From Hydrogenovibrio sp. UBA650 (GTDB lineage Bacteria; Pseudomonadota; Gammaproteobacteria; Thiomicrospirales; Thiomicrospiraceae): a DNA stretch of 24,943 nucleotides. The DNA lies in NCBI GenBank assembly GCA_002299245.1, contig DBOI01000128.1, positions 1 through 24,943 of the forward strand, written 5' to 3'. How positions within the stretch are numbered: the stretch's first letter is position 1; each line of letters starts with the position of its first letter. The position numbers and the translations under genes are program-made. Under the pieces are notes generated by a model, which saw nothing but the letters and a program-made list of their open reading frames with translations, was not told the origin of the DNA and searched no databases. Positions 15,735-21,864 of the stretch are shown in pieces.

Positions 15735-15747
15735 CAGCCTGCCGGAT

Positions 15748-16053
15748 TTATCTGTTTACTCCGGCACATTTAGGAGAGGCAGGGGCAACTTCTTGTTTTG
15801 CCATCCATTCATCAGGTGTATAAGTATGCAGCGCCAAGGCGTGGAACTGAGGCATCAACTCTTTTAAGGCCTTATAAACAGATTGCTGTCTTTTGACTTT
15901 AGTTACATTTATAAAATCAGCGGTGACTAAAGTGAGTTTAAAATGTGACTCAGGGGCAGGCCCTGAGTGCATATGACTCTCGTTAAGTAATTCAATAAAT
16001 TCGACATCATAGTGATCGATAATAGTTTGTTCGATTTGTGGTTGTATTTTCAT
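15748..16053 (-). CDS. bolA: BolA family protein
   Basis: About 101 residues from the start I prefer. BolA proteins have a KH-like fold and bind monothiol glutaredoxins and Fe-S clusters; E. coli BolA also affects cell shape and gene expression in stress. Conserved features: ESHMHSGPAPESHFKLTLV with the invariant histidine, and the C-terminal helix FHALALHTYTPDEW. The tail ASPKCAGVNR resembles the ASPPCRG tail of E. coli BolA, which supports the BolA branch over IbaG/YrbA. The frame extends to 16080, but the ATG at 16053 has GGAG at the right distance and matches the family N-terminus (MKIQPQIEQ). A single gene, divergent from the DsrE-like gene. Confidence 0.9.
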   Translation of the reverse strand: MKIQPQIEQTIIDHYDVEFIELLNESHMHSGPAPESHFKLTLVTADFINVTKVKRQQSVYKALKELMPQFHALALHTYTPDEWMAKQEVAPASPKCAGVNR

Positions 16054-16169
16054 CGATACTCCAACATCAATTAATTCCAATCAAGATTAGTAAACCCTTC
16101 GGATGATTATTCTATTAAAATATAGAACACTGATTATTAAAATAAATAGTTTTGAACAGGAGCAGTATT

Positions 16170-16682
16170 ATGCGTTCAGTGGTCACACTTATACTTAGCA
16201 TCACGATTTCAACATTAGCATTTAACTCTCAAGCAGACAGCTCAGCTTCCAGTGAGTTTCAGTTAAAGCCAGTTCCCGAACTTCAAGATCCACCGAGTGA
16301 TCGTTTTCCTGGTGATCCTGCTGAGCACAAGGCTGTTTATATGTTTAATAAACATGATGCTGCCTATCAAACAGGAATTCTGAACTCGATTCAGGCGATG
16401 ATAAAAAAATACGGCGATAATGTTGAGATCGCAGTTGTCGCAATTGGTCCTGGCCTGCATGTTTTAGCAAAAAAACCAAAACGCGAAGTGGAAAAACTCA
16501 CTTATGAACGCGTTGCGAGCTTTGCCAATGACTATAACGTACGTTGGATAGCCTGTGGAAACACCATGAAAACCATCGAATGGGAACACTCTGATATGCG
16601 CCCATTTGCCGAATACGCTGAAGTTGGTGCGGCTGCATTAATGGAGCTTCAGGAAGAAGGTTTCAAACAGCTAGTCTGGTAA
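16170..16682 (+). CDS. Exported DsrE/DsrF-like protein
   Basis: 170 residues. The open frame extends upstream to a TTG at 16152, but AGGAG at 16158-16162 points to the ATG at 16170 and gives a clean signal peptide (MRSVVTLILSITISTLAFNS, cleavage near QADSS). The mature part has the DsrE-like alpha-beta core: KAVYMFNKHDAAYQTGILNS, a helix ending IKKYGDNVEIAVVAIGPGLH, and WIACGNTMKT. Cytoplasmic DsrE proteins carry sulfur as a persulfide on a conserved cysteine; here a single cysteine sits in IACGNTM, the position often used. A periplasmic role in sulfur handling is possible but unproven. A monocistronic unit, followed by two hairpins. Confidence 0.82.
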   Translation: MRSVVTLILSITISTLAFNSQADSSASSEFQLKPVPELQDPPSDRFPGDPAEHKAVYMFNKHDAAYQTGILNSIQAMIKKYGDNVEIAVVAIGPGLHVLAKKPKREVEKLTYERVASFANDYNVRWIACGNTMKTIEWEHSDMRPFAEYAEVGAAALMELQEEGFKQLVW

Positions 16683-16702
16683 GCCAACCACTCATTTTTC
16701 TG

Positions 16703-16724
16703 GCGGTACTTTAAAAAGTACCGC
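16703..16724. repeat. Perfect inverted repeat after the DsrE-like gene
   Basis: GCGGTACTTT (16703-16712) and AAAGTACCGC (16715-16724) form a 10-base-pair palindrome separated by two bases, 20 bases beyond the stop. It lacks a T-run on either strand, so it may be a protein-binding site or an mRNA 3' end stabiliser, not an intrinsic terminator on its own. Confidence 0.55.
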
Positions 16725-16733
16725 TAAAAAGCT

Positions 16734-16760
16734 TAGTAGCTAACCAAGCTACTAGTTTTC
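16734..16760 (+). terminator. Weak Rho-independent terminator
   Basis: TAGTAGCT (16734-16741) and AGCTACTA (16747-16754) pair around AACCA and are followed by GTTTTC. The stem is AT-rich and the T-run short, so termination may be partial. With the palindrome at 16703-16724 it makes a double hairpin after the DsrE-like gene. Confidence 0.5.
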
Positions 16761-16834
16761 ATTTCTACTTGATCCAAGATATTAAATACCTAATTAATCT
16801 ATGGTTACTTCCATCCAACCATTGTAACTAAGAA

Positions 16835-16862
16835 TTGTTTGCACTATCATTAGCTGTATAAA
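16835..16862 (+). promoter_or_regulatory. Candidate promoter with weak Fur-like sequence for the PepSY operon
   Basis: TTGTTT (16835-16840) and TATAAA (16857-16862) are 16 bases apart. The spacer contains ACTATCATTAGC, which matches 9 of 12 bases of the right part of the Fur box (ATAATCATTATC). Iron control would suit the operon, but the match is partial. Confidence 0.4.
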
Positions 16863-16881
16863 CATAACACATTGAATTTTC

Positions 16882-17196
16882 ATGAAACGTCTCGCTTTTC
16901 CCAACCTGAATTCTGATAGCTGGCTGATGACCTACAGGGTTATCGCAGCAATTTTAGGCGGTTTTGCACTTACTTTAACCAGCTCAATGCTGTTATCACA
17001 GCTACTTGCAATCTTTATTACTGAACGAGCCAATGCATCCATTACTGCGATGCTGATCAGCTTTACTATTTATACGGTCATTGTGATGTGGGTTTTCACT
17101 GTTGAATCGGTCAAAACCGTCTGGATTAAACTTTTAAGCGGGATTGCGATTACCGGCTTTTTAGTCTGGGTAATTAAATTCCTGGAGCTGGTATGA
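16882..17196 (+). CDS. DUF3649 family membrane protein
   Basis: 104 residues with three hydrophobic segments (about 19-50, 57-77 and 81-101) in the layout of DUF3649 proteins. The opening SWLMTYRVIAAILGGFALT is characteristic: the family usually shows a W..YR..AA..GGYAL pattern. These small inner-membrane proteins are found beside PepSY-domain proteins and DUF3325 proteins in siderophore or iron-uptake loci; their molecular role is not established. The stop overlaps the start of the PepSY gene (ATGA), so the two are translationally coupled. The ribosome-binding site is weak. Identification rests on both the sequence pattern and the three-gene context. Confidence 0.8.
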   Translation: MKRLAFPNLNSDSWLMTYRVIAAILGGFALTLTSSMLLSQLLAIFITERANASITAMLISFTIYTVIVMWVFTVESVKTVWIKLLSGIAITGFLVWVIKFLELV

Positions 17197-18896
17197 AAGG
17201 CGCTTTCCGTAAATCGATGAATTGGCTTCACACCTGGACTGGACTGGCTCTAGGCTGGCTGCTTTTCTTTGTTTTTCTCACCGGCACACTTGGCTACTTT
17301 GACACCGAAATGGATCGCTGGATGGAACCGGAACTCCCAACCACGGCAAAACATGTTCCAGAGGATCAGCTCATTGCGATGGCTCTAGAGCATCTCGAAT
17401 ATAATGCCGAAGAATCCAAACAGTGGCAGATTATACTGCCTCAAGGCCGAGAAGATATGCTGCGCATTGCCTGGAAAAAGCCAGATACAGGTAAACCAAT
17501 GCGTCATGGTCGCAGCATGCAGCGTGAAATAATCGATCATGAAACTAATGAAATTGCCGAGGTAAGAGACACTGCTGGTGGCCAAGGGCTGTACCGCATG
17601 CATTATCGGCTACACTATATGCCATCAATAGTCGCTTTCTGGATTGTCGGCCTGGCAACCATGTTTATGCTGTTGGCGCTTGTTACCGGAATCGTTATTC
17701 ACATTAAAATTTTCAAAGACTTCTTTACTTTCAGGCCTAAAGAAGGCGCACGTTCCTGGCTAGATGCACATAGTGTTGTCAGCGTGTTGGCATTGCCGTT
17801 CCACATTATGATCACCTATAGTGGCCTGGTGTTTTTCATGTTTACCTACATGGGCATGGTTTTTATCGCTAACTACGACACCTCTGAAATGAAGAATGTC
17901 CGCTCTGAGGCCTTTCCTAGAATTGCACCATTCGAAGCTTCAGGAAACCCCGGACAGCTAACAGACTTGAACAGCGTTTTAGCAACCGCAAGAAAAGACC
18001 TGGGATCAGATCATATTTATCGAATCAGCATCGACCACCCAATGGATGCGGACTCTGTGATTATGGTCAGGCGCCATGATACTAGCATCTTCCGCAACGC
18101 TGAAGTTGACCGCTTCTACTATAAAGGAACGACTGGAGAGAAACTTGAGCTTAATGATCCAATTAAACCTGTTGCCAGTGATGTAAGAAGTGTTTTCACA
18201 GGCCTGCATGAAGGGCATTTTGCCGGCACATTTATGCGTTGGCTGTACTTTATTTCAGGTCTATTGGGTACCGCAATGATTGCCACAGGTATGTTGCTCT
18301 GGGTTGAGAAACGCCGCTTTAAAAATGAAGTTAAAAATGCCCCAACCAAAGGTTACCTGCTGGTTAAACGAACCAATATTGGAATCATTGTTGGACTTCC
18401 ATTGGCGATTGCCGTCTACTTCCTAGCTAATAGATTACTACCGGTGGAAATGGCTGATCGCAGTGCCTGGGAGATGAATGCCCTGTTTATTACGCTTGGA
18501 TTAGCACTACTCTACCCGTTTATAAGGCCTGCCAAAACAGTTTGGTATGAGATGCTCAGGTTGACAGCAATTGCTTTGCTCGCAGTGCCAATTGTCAGTG
18601 CCATAACAACCAGACACAGTATGCTTAGCAGCTTCAATCACCAGGACTGGACTCTGTTTACCTATGATCTGATGCTCGTTGTATTTGGACTGGCTTTTGC
18701 CATTGCGGCTCTCTATATGAAAAAACGTCAGTCAGAGACGCCAAAACCAAAACGTGCCGGCCGCAGTAAGGGGAAACGACCACAGCCAAAAGCTGTAGAA
18801 GCTATCGCAACTAGGAATATTTCAAACGCAAATAGTTCAGCCATTACCAACACCGCGCATCGAACTAGCCACAGCAACGATTACACGCGCACTTAA
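17193..18896 (+). CDS. PepSY-associated membrane protein (iron-uptake type)
   Basis: 567 residues. Begins with RKSMNWLHTWTGLALGWLLFF, the hallmark of PepSY-TM proteins, some of which act as inner-membrane ferric-siderophore reductases (for example FpvG of Pseudomonas). Membrane segments are visible near residues 13-33, 146-168, 194-228, 345-367 and four more between 390 and 515. Histidines that could bind haem or metal occur at H14, in YRMHYRLHY, in DAHSVV and in ALPFHIMITYSG. The large loop between helices three and four is probably periplasmic. The last 55 residues are a polar tail, first Lys/Arg/Pro-rich (KPKRAGRSKGKRPQPK) then Ser/Thr/Asn-rich, which looks disordered. It is coupled to DUF3649 upstream and followed by DUF3325 after 12 bases. 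Reductase activity is inferred. Confidence 0.85.
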   Translation: MKGAFRKSMNWLHTWTGLALGWLLFFVFLTGTLGYFDTEMDRWMEPELPTTAKHVPEDQLIAMALEHLEYNAEESKQWQIILPQGREDMLRIAWKKPDTGKPMRHGRSMQREIIDHETNEIAEVRDTAGGQGLYRMHYRLHYMPSIVAFWIVGLATMFMLLALVTGIVIHIKIFKDFFTFRPKEGARSWLDAHSVVSVLALPFHIMITYSGLVFFMFTYMGMVFIANYDTSEMKNVRSEAFPRIAPFEASGNPGQLTDLNSVLATARKDLGSDHIYRISIDHPMDADSVIMVRRHDTSIFRNAEVDRFYYKGTTGEKLELNDPIKPVASDVRSVFTGLHEGHFAGTFMRWLYFISGLLGTAMIATGMLLWVEKRRFKNEVKNAPTKGYLLVKRTNIGIIVGLPLAIAVYFLANRLLPVEMADRSAWEMNALFITLGLALLYPFIRPAKTVWYEMLRLTAIALLAVPIVSAITTRHSMLSSFNHQDWTLFTYDLMLVVFGLAFAIAALYMKKRQSETPKPKRAGRSKGKRPQPKAVEAIATRNISNANSSAITNTAHRTSHSNDYTRT

Positions 18897-18908
18897 ACAA
18901 CTTGAATA

Positions 18909-19256
18909 ATGCAAGGAGTTACTGTGGTCTTCATCTCTAGTTTACTTTTCAGTGGCCTGGTAGTTTTATCCTTATCGATGAAACGCCATCACCAGCAAAT
19001 TCGAGAAGTCAGCCTAGACAAAAGCCAGATAAATACCATTCGGTATATGGGCTGGTCACTGCTAATGGTTTCCTTGGCCTTGTGCTTCTACTCTTTTGGA
19101 TTCGGTGTCGGCTTGGCAACTTTTTTCGCAATCCTGTCTTTTGTAGGATTTATGCAAATTGGTTTAATGAGCTACGCGCCAAAAAGCCTATTACCTCTTA
19201 GTATCGCCCTGCCTCTTAGCAGTGGCAGCTTTTGGTTAATAGGCTATTTACTCTAA
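18909..19256 (+). CDS. DUF3325 family membrane protein
   Basis: 115 residues with an N-terminal membrane helix (VVFISSLLFSGLVVLSLSM), a short basic cytoplasmic stretch (KRHHQQIREV), and two to three further helices beginning YMGWSLLMVSLALCFYSFGF, the family-typical W.LL..SLALC segment. DUF3325 proteins are regularly the last gene of DUF3649-PepSY-DUF3325 operons next to TonB-dependent siderophore receptors. Here no receptor follows; the channel gene on the opposite strand begins 20 bases later. Role unknown, presumed accessory to the PepSY protein. The start could be the ATG at 18909, preceded by a poor ribosome-binding site. Confidence 0.75.
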   Translation: MQGVTVVFISSLLFSGLVVLSLSMKRHHQQIREVSLDKSQINTIRYMGWSLLMVSLALCFYSFGFGVGLATFFAILSFVGFMQIGLMSYAPKSLLPLSIALPLSSGSFWLIGYLL

Positions 19257-19276
19257 ATAGTTGAATCCGAATAAAA

Positions 19277-20107
19277 TCAGACCTGTTTATTTTGTTTTTC
19301 AAGAAGTAAATCTAACTTCTTGTGTAGATCCATTACTTCCTGTTCAATCCTGACCTCAAAGCCTTGATGAGCCTCCAGTGTTGAGCCCATTTTTTCGGCT
19401 TCCATTTTCTTATGCTCTTCATCGAGCACATCAACCACAATACCGATCATCATATTTAGAAATACAAATGCCGAGAAGAAAATAAAGCTGATGTAATACA
19501 TCCAACTCAGGGTATAGACTGCCATGGTTTCATACATGACATCAGTCCAATCTTCAAAAGTGGCGACACGGAACAGAGTTAACAGAGAAATACCCAGGTC
19601 ACCCCATAGATTTGGATTGATATGAGAGAACAACAGGTTACCAATTACAGCATACAGGTAGAAGATGATAAACATCAGCAGTGCCACATAACCCATTCGT
19701 GGCAACGCGGTAATCAGAGCGCTAACCAGAACTCTTAACTCAGGAATAAACGAGATCAAACGCATTACTCTGAAGAGGCGAAGCATACGTGCAATCAAAG
19801 CATACTGAGCATCATCCAAAGGAATAAGGCTGACTACAACGATAATAAAGTCGAAGATGTTCCAACCCTTTTTGAAGAAATCCCGGAATCGATCTTCTGC
19901 CGCCATTCTAATTAAGATCTCAATAACAAAGAACAGGGTCACACCGTAGTCGAGTGCAAAAAGCACCGTTTCAAAGGTTGGATTTAAATCATAGGTACGA
20001 ACCCCAATCATCAGAGATGAAAAAATAATAACCCCAATAACAAACAGTTCAAAAACCTTGTTATCTCTAATTGTCTGGAAACGTTGCTGAAACTCTAACC
20101 AAGTCAT
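19277..20107 (-). CDS. Voltage-gated cation channel, single-domain (NaChBac/ion_trans family)
   Basis: 276 residues with six membrane segments; four copies would form a channel. S1 spans about residues 20-37, S2 48-68 and S3 82-97. S4 has arginines every third residue (R107, R110, R113, R116 in ARMLRLFRVMRL). S5 is at about 139-160 and S6 at 202-227. The pore loop reads TLFRVATFEDWTDVMYE, with the filter T183-F-E185-D186-W187. Sodium-selective NaChBac has TLESW at this place. The added aspartate recalls animal calcium channel repeats and engineered calcium-selective variants, so calcium permeation is possible. A C-terminal coiled coil (about 250-273, IEQEVMDLHKKLDLLLEKQ) fits tetramer assembly. 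The start is supported by GGAGC upstream. Stands alone. Confidence 0.88.
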   Translation of the reverse strand: MTWLEFQQRFQTIRDNKVFELFVIGVIIFSSLMIGVRTYDLNPTFETVLFALDYGVTLFFVIEILIRMAAEDRFRDFFKKGWNIFDFIIVVVSLIPLDDAQYALIARMLRLFRVMRLISFIPELRVLVSALITALPRMGYVALLMFIIFYLYAVIGNLLFSHINPNLWGDLGISLLTLFRVATFEDWTDVMYETMAVYTLSWMYYISFIFFSAFVFLNMMIGIVVDVLDEEHKKMEAEKMGSTLEAHQGFEVRIEQEVMDLHKKLDLLLEKQNKQV

Positions 20108-20166
20108 TTTTTATAGCTCCGATAAAATTAATTTATGCCAAAAGTTTTGTTGCGTATTTTACTGCA

Positions 20167-20193
20167 TTTAACAGGCCTGTAAATTGCTAAAAT
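20167..20193 (+). promoter_or_regulatory. Promoter and near-palindrome upstream of the ferredoxin gene
   Basis: TGCTAAAAT (20185-20193) is an extended -10 box. Immediately upstream, TTTAACAGGCCTGTAAA (20167-20183) is an almost perfect palindrome that covers the -35 region, the layout of a regulator site. The central CAGGCCTG also recurs elsewhere in the window. Confidence 0.45.
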
Positions 20194-20227
20194 ATCTAAA
20201 AAAACAGATAAAAATAGAGGTCGAACC

Positions 20228-20485
20228 ATGGCTACAATTAATGTTATAGACCAGGGAGATTGTGATTATTCAGGTGAATATTCACTGCTGGATGCACTGG
20301 AAGACAATGGCTTTGATATTAATTCCAGCTGTCGCAGTGGTCACTGCGGTGCCTGTAGAGTGAAACTGATTTCCGGCAAAGTTGATCAAATCCAATCCAG
20401 CTCTTACGATGTCGAAAAAGACGAAATATTGAGCTGCTGTGTTGTGCCTACAACAGACATAAGCATTGATACCGATACCTGGTAA
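20228..20485 (+). CDS. Small [2Fe-2S] plant-type ferredoxin (YfaE-like)
   Basis: 85 residues. The cluster ligands are C35, C40, C43 and C70 (or C71), in CRSGHCGACRVKL and LSCC, the C-x4-C-x2-C...C pattern of plant-type ferredoxins. Its length and the double cysteine after EIL recall YfaE, the ferredoxin that maintains the diferric-tyrosyl cofactor of class Ia ribonucleotide reductase. That gene normally lies beside nrdB, which is not here, so the partner is unknown. The start ATG 20228 follows AGAGG at a suitable distance. A strong terminator at 20504-20527 ends the unit. Confidence 0.88.
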   Translation: MATINVIDQGDCDYSGEYSLLDALEDNGFDINSSCRSGHCGACRVKLISGKVDQIQSSSYDVEKDEILSCCVVPTTDISIDTDTW

Positions 20486-20503
20486 TTTCAGTTTTAAAAA
20501 TAA

Positions 20504-20527
20504 AAAAGCCCGCAAAAGCGGGCTTTT
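20504..20527. terminator. Bidirectional Rho-independent terminator
   Basis: AAAAGCCCGC (20504-20513) and GCGGGCTTTT (20518-20527) form a perfect 10-base-pair stem around AAAA, with T-tracts on both strands. It lies between the converging ferredoxin and pstS genes and can serve both. Confidence 0.9.
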
Positions 20528-20549
20528 CTATGAAACTAAATAATCTAGA

Positions 20550-21506
20550 TTATTTAAGTTTTTCAAGCTGCTTAGCAGCGAAGTTAGCTGGAACAGGGAT
20601 GTAACCATCCTTTGCAACAATCTCTTGACCTTGCTTAGAAAGTACAAGTTTCATGAATTCCATAATAACTGGTTCAACTGGCTTATTAGGTGCTTTGTTA
20701 ACGTATACGTTAAGAACACGCGCTAGAGGATAAGTTCCGTTAAGCGCGTTTTCGTTAGTTGGTGCGATCTGCTTACCACCAGCTTTTTTAGCGATAGCTA
20801 GCGCTTTAACACCTGCAGTCTTATAACCGATACCTGAGTAACCAATACCGTTCATAGAAGCAGTAACAGCCTGAACCACGGAAGCAGAACCTGGCTGCTC
20901 ATTTACAGAAGATTTAAAGTCACCCTTACAAAGTGCTTTTTTCTTGTAATAACCGTAGGTACCAGATACTGAGTTACGACCGTAAAGCTGGATAGACTTG
21001 TCAGCCAGAGAACCGGTTGCACCAGCTTGACCCCAAGTAGAGATGTCATCTTTAGCGCCACACTTACGTGTAGAAGAGAAAATCGCATCAACTTGTGGCA
21101 TATCCAGGCCGTTGATTGGGTTATCTTTGTTTACATAAACCGCTAACGCATCAATCGCAACACCAATCATAGTTGGCTTGTAACCGTGCTTTGACTCAAA
21201 CATAGCAATTTCTTTAGACTTCATCTTACGGCTCATAGGACCCATATTTGAAGTACCTTCAGTCAGTGCTGGAGGAGCAGTAGAAGAACCAGCTGCCTGG
21301 ATTTGAATGTTTACGTTAGGGTAAGCTCGTTTGAACTCTTCAGCCCAAAGAGTCATTAGGTTAGCTAGCGTATCAGAACCTACTGAAGAGATTGTTCCAG
21401 AAACACCAGAAACCTTCTCGTAAGACTTTAGATCAGCTGCGTTTGCAGATGACATAGCAACAGAAGTAGCAAGGCCAACGGCTAGTAGAATGTTAGCTTT
21501 TTTCAC
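20550..21506 (-). CDS. pstS: Phosphate-binding protein PstS
   Basis: 318 residues. A periplasmic substrate-binding protein that captures phosphate for the high-affinity PstCAB importer. The signal peptide MKKANILLAVGLATSVAMSS ends at ANA-AD. The phosphate-binding first segment is clear: GTISSVGSDTLANLMTLWAE and IQAAGSSTAPPALTEGTSNMGPMSRKM, followed by AVYVNKDNPINGL and the family motif YGRNSVSGTYGYYKK. The start is GTG (21506..21504), with GGAG nine bases upstream. There is no pstC, pstA, pstB or phoU next to it: downstream is a terminator and the ferredoxin gene, upstream the divergent PiT gene. The promoter region carries PhoB-box-like repeats (21558-21613), which suggests induction by phosphate starvation. 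Confidence 0.93.
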   Translation of the reverse strand: MKKANILLAVGLATSVAMSSANAADLKSYEKVSGVSGTISSVGSDTLANLMTLWAEEFKRAYPNVNIQIQAAGSSTAPPALTEGTSNMGPMSRKMKSKEIAMFESKHGYKPTMIGVAIDALAVYVNKDNPINGLDMPQVDAIFSSTRKCGAKDDISTWGQAGATGSLADKSIQLYGRNSVSGTYGYYKKKALCKGDFKSSVNEQPGSASVVQAVTASMNGIGYSGIGYKTAGVKALAIAKKAGGKQIAPTNENALNGTYPLARVLNVYVNKAPNKPVEPVIMEFMKLVLSKQGQEIVAKDGYIPVPANFAAKQLEKLK

Positions 21507-21557
21507 GATTTTTGCTCCAAGTAAAATAGTATGAATATGTTTAAATTAACAGGTGTC

Positions 21558-21613
21558 ATTATAGGAACGGTTATTAACAGTAAATTTAAAGAAATATTAC
21601 AACTAAATGACAC
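21558..21613 (-). promoter_or_regulatory. PhoB-box array and -10 of pstS
   Basis: Read on the minus strand from 21613, five 11-base units follow one another in phase: GTGTCATTTAG, TTGTAATATTT, CTTTAAATTTA, CTGTTAATAAC, and CGTTCC running into TATAAT. The first two together match 14 of 19 positions of the E. coli Pho box; the fourth restores the CTGT start. TATAAT (21563..21558) follows immediately, as in Pho promoters where PhoB replaces the -35. The leader would be about 45 bases. PhoB control is inferred from this spacing and the gene's identity. Confidence 0.65.
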
Positions 21614-21734
21614 TCTTGCCGTTGCTGGAAATTCTCTGGCCACTGCTCTTCAATATTTTCAAATATAGCCAATAGCTATAATTTATTAACGCCTGCTATT
21701 TTTTCTTTTCTTTCAACAAGATAAGACCATAAGA

Positions 21735-21792
21735 TTGATTTAAATCATAAAAAAAACTGAACCAATCACATTGTAATTTTTTTGTAATAAAA
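21735..21792 (+). promoter_or_regulatory. Possible regulator sites upstream of the PiT gene
   Basis: TTGTAATTTTT (21771-21781) and TTGTAATAAAA (21782-21792) are direct 11-base repeats with the same TTGTAA core as the second unit of the pstS array, so they may be a weak Pho box for the divergent transporter. Upstream, TTGAT-N4-ATCAT (21735-21748) matches the FNR consensus at 9 of 10 positions. Both are tentative. The rest of the 358-base region 21507-21864 is AT-rich and shows no gene. Confidence 0.3.
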
Positions 21793-21864
21793 TAATTTCC
21801 TCGGACATTTTTTTAATTAAAATACTCGTGCAATTTATCCCCCCTCTTACTGTGAGACAGTCTA

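Noticed and set aside
15740..15766. TGCCGGA/TCCGGCA hairpin at the converging ends of the 189-residue gene and bolA
   Set aside because: A 7-base-pair stem with a 13-base loop and no T-run, overlapping the bolA coding end; not convincing as a terminator.
16152..16169. Upstream TTG start giving six extra residues to the DsrE-like protein
   Set aside because: The AGGAG at 16158-16162 lies inside this extension and correctly positions the ATG at 16170; the extension would also spoil the signal peptide.
21735..21748. FNR box upstream of the PiT gene
   Set aside because: Nine of ten fixed bases match, but about one such match is expected by chance in an AT-rich window of this size; kept only as a tentative note.
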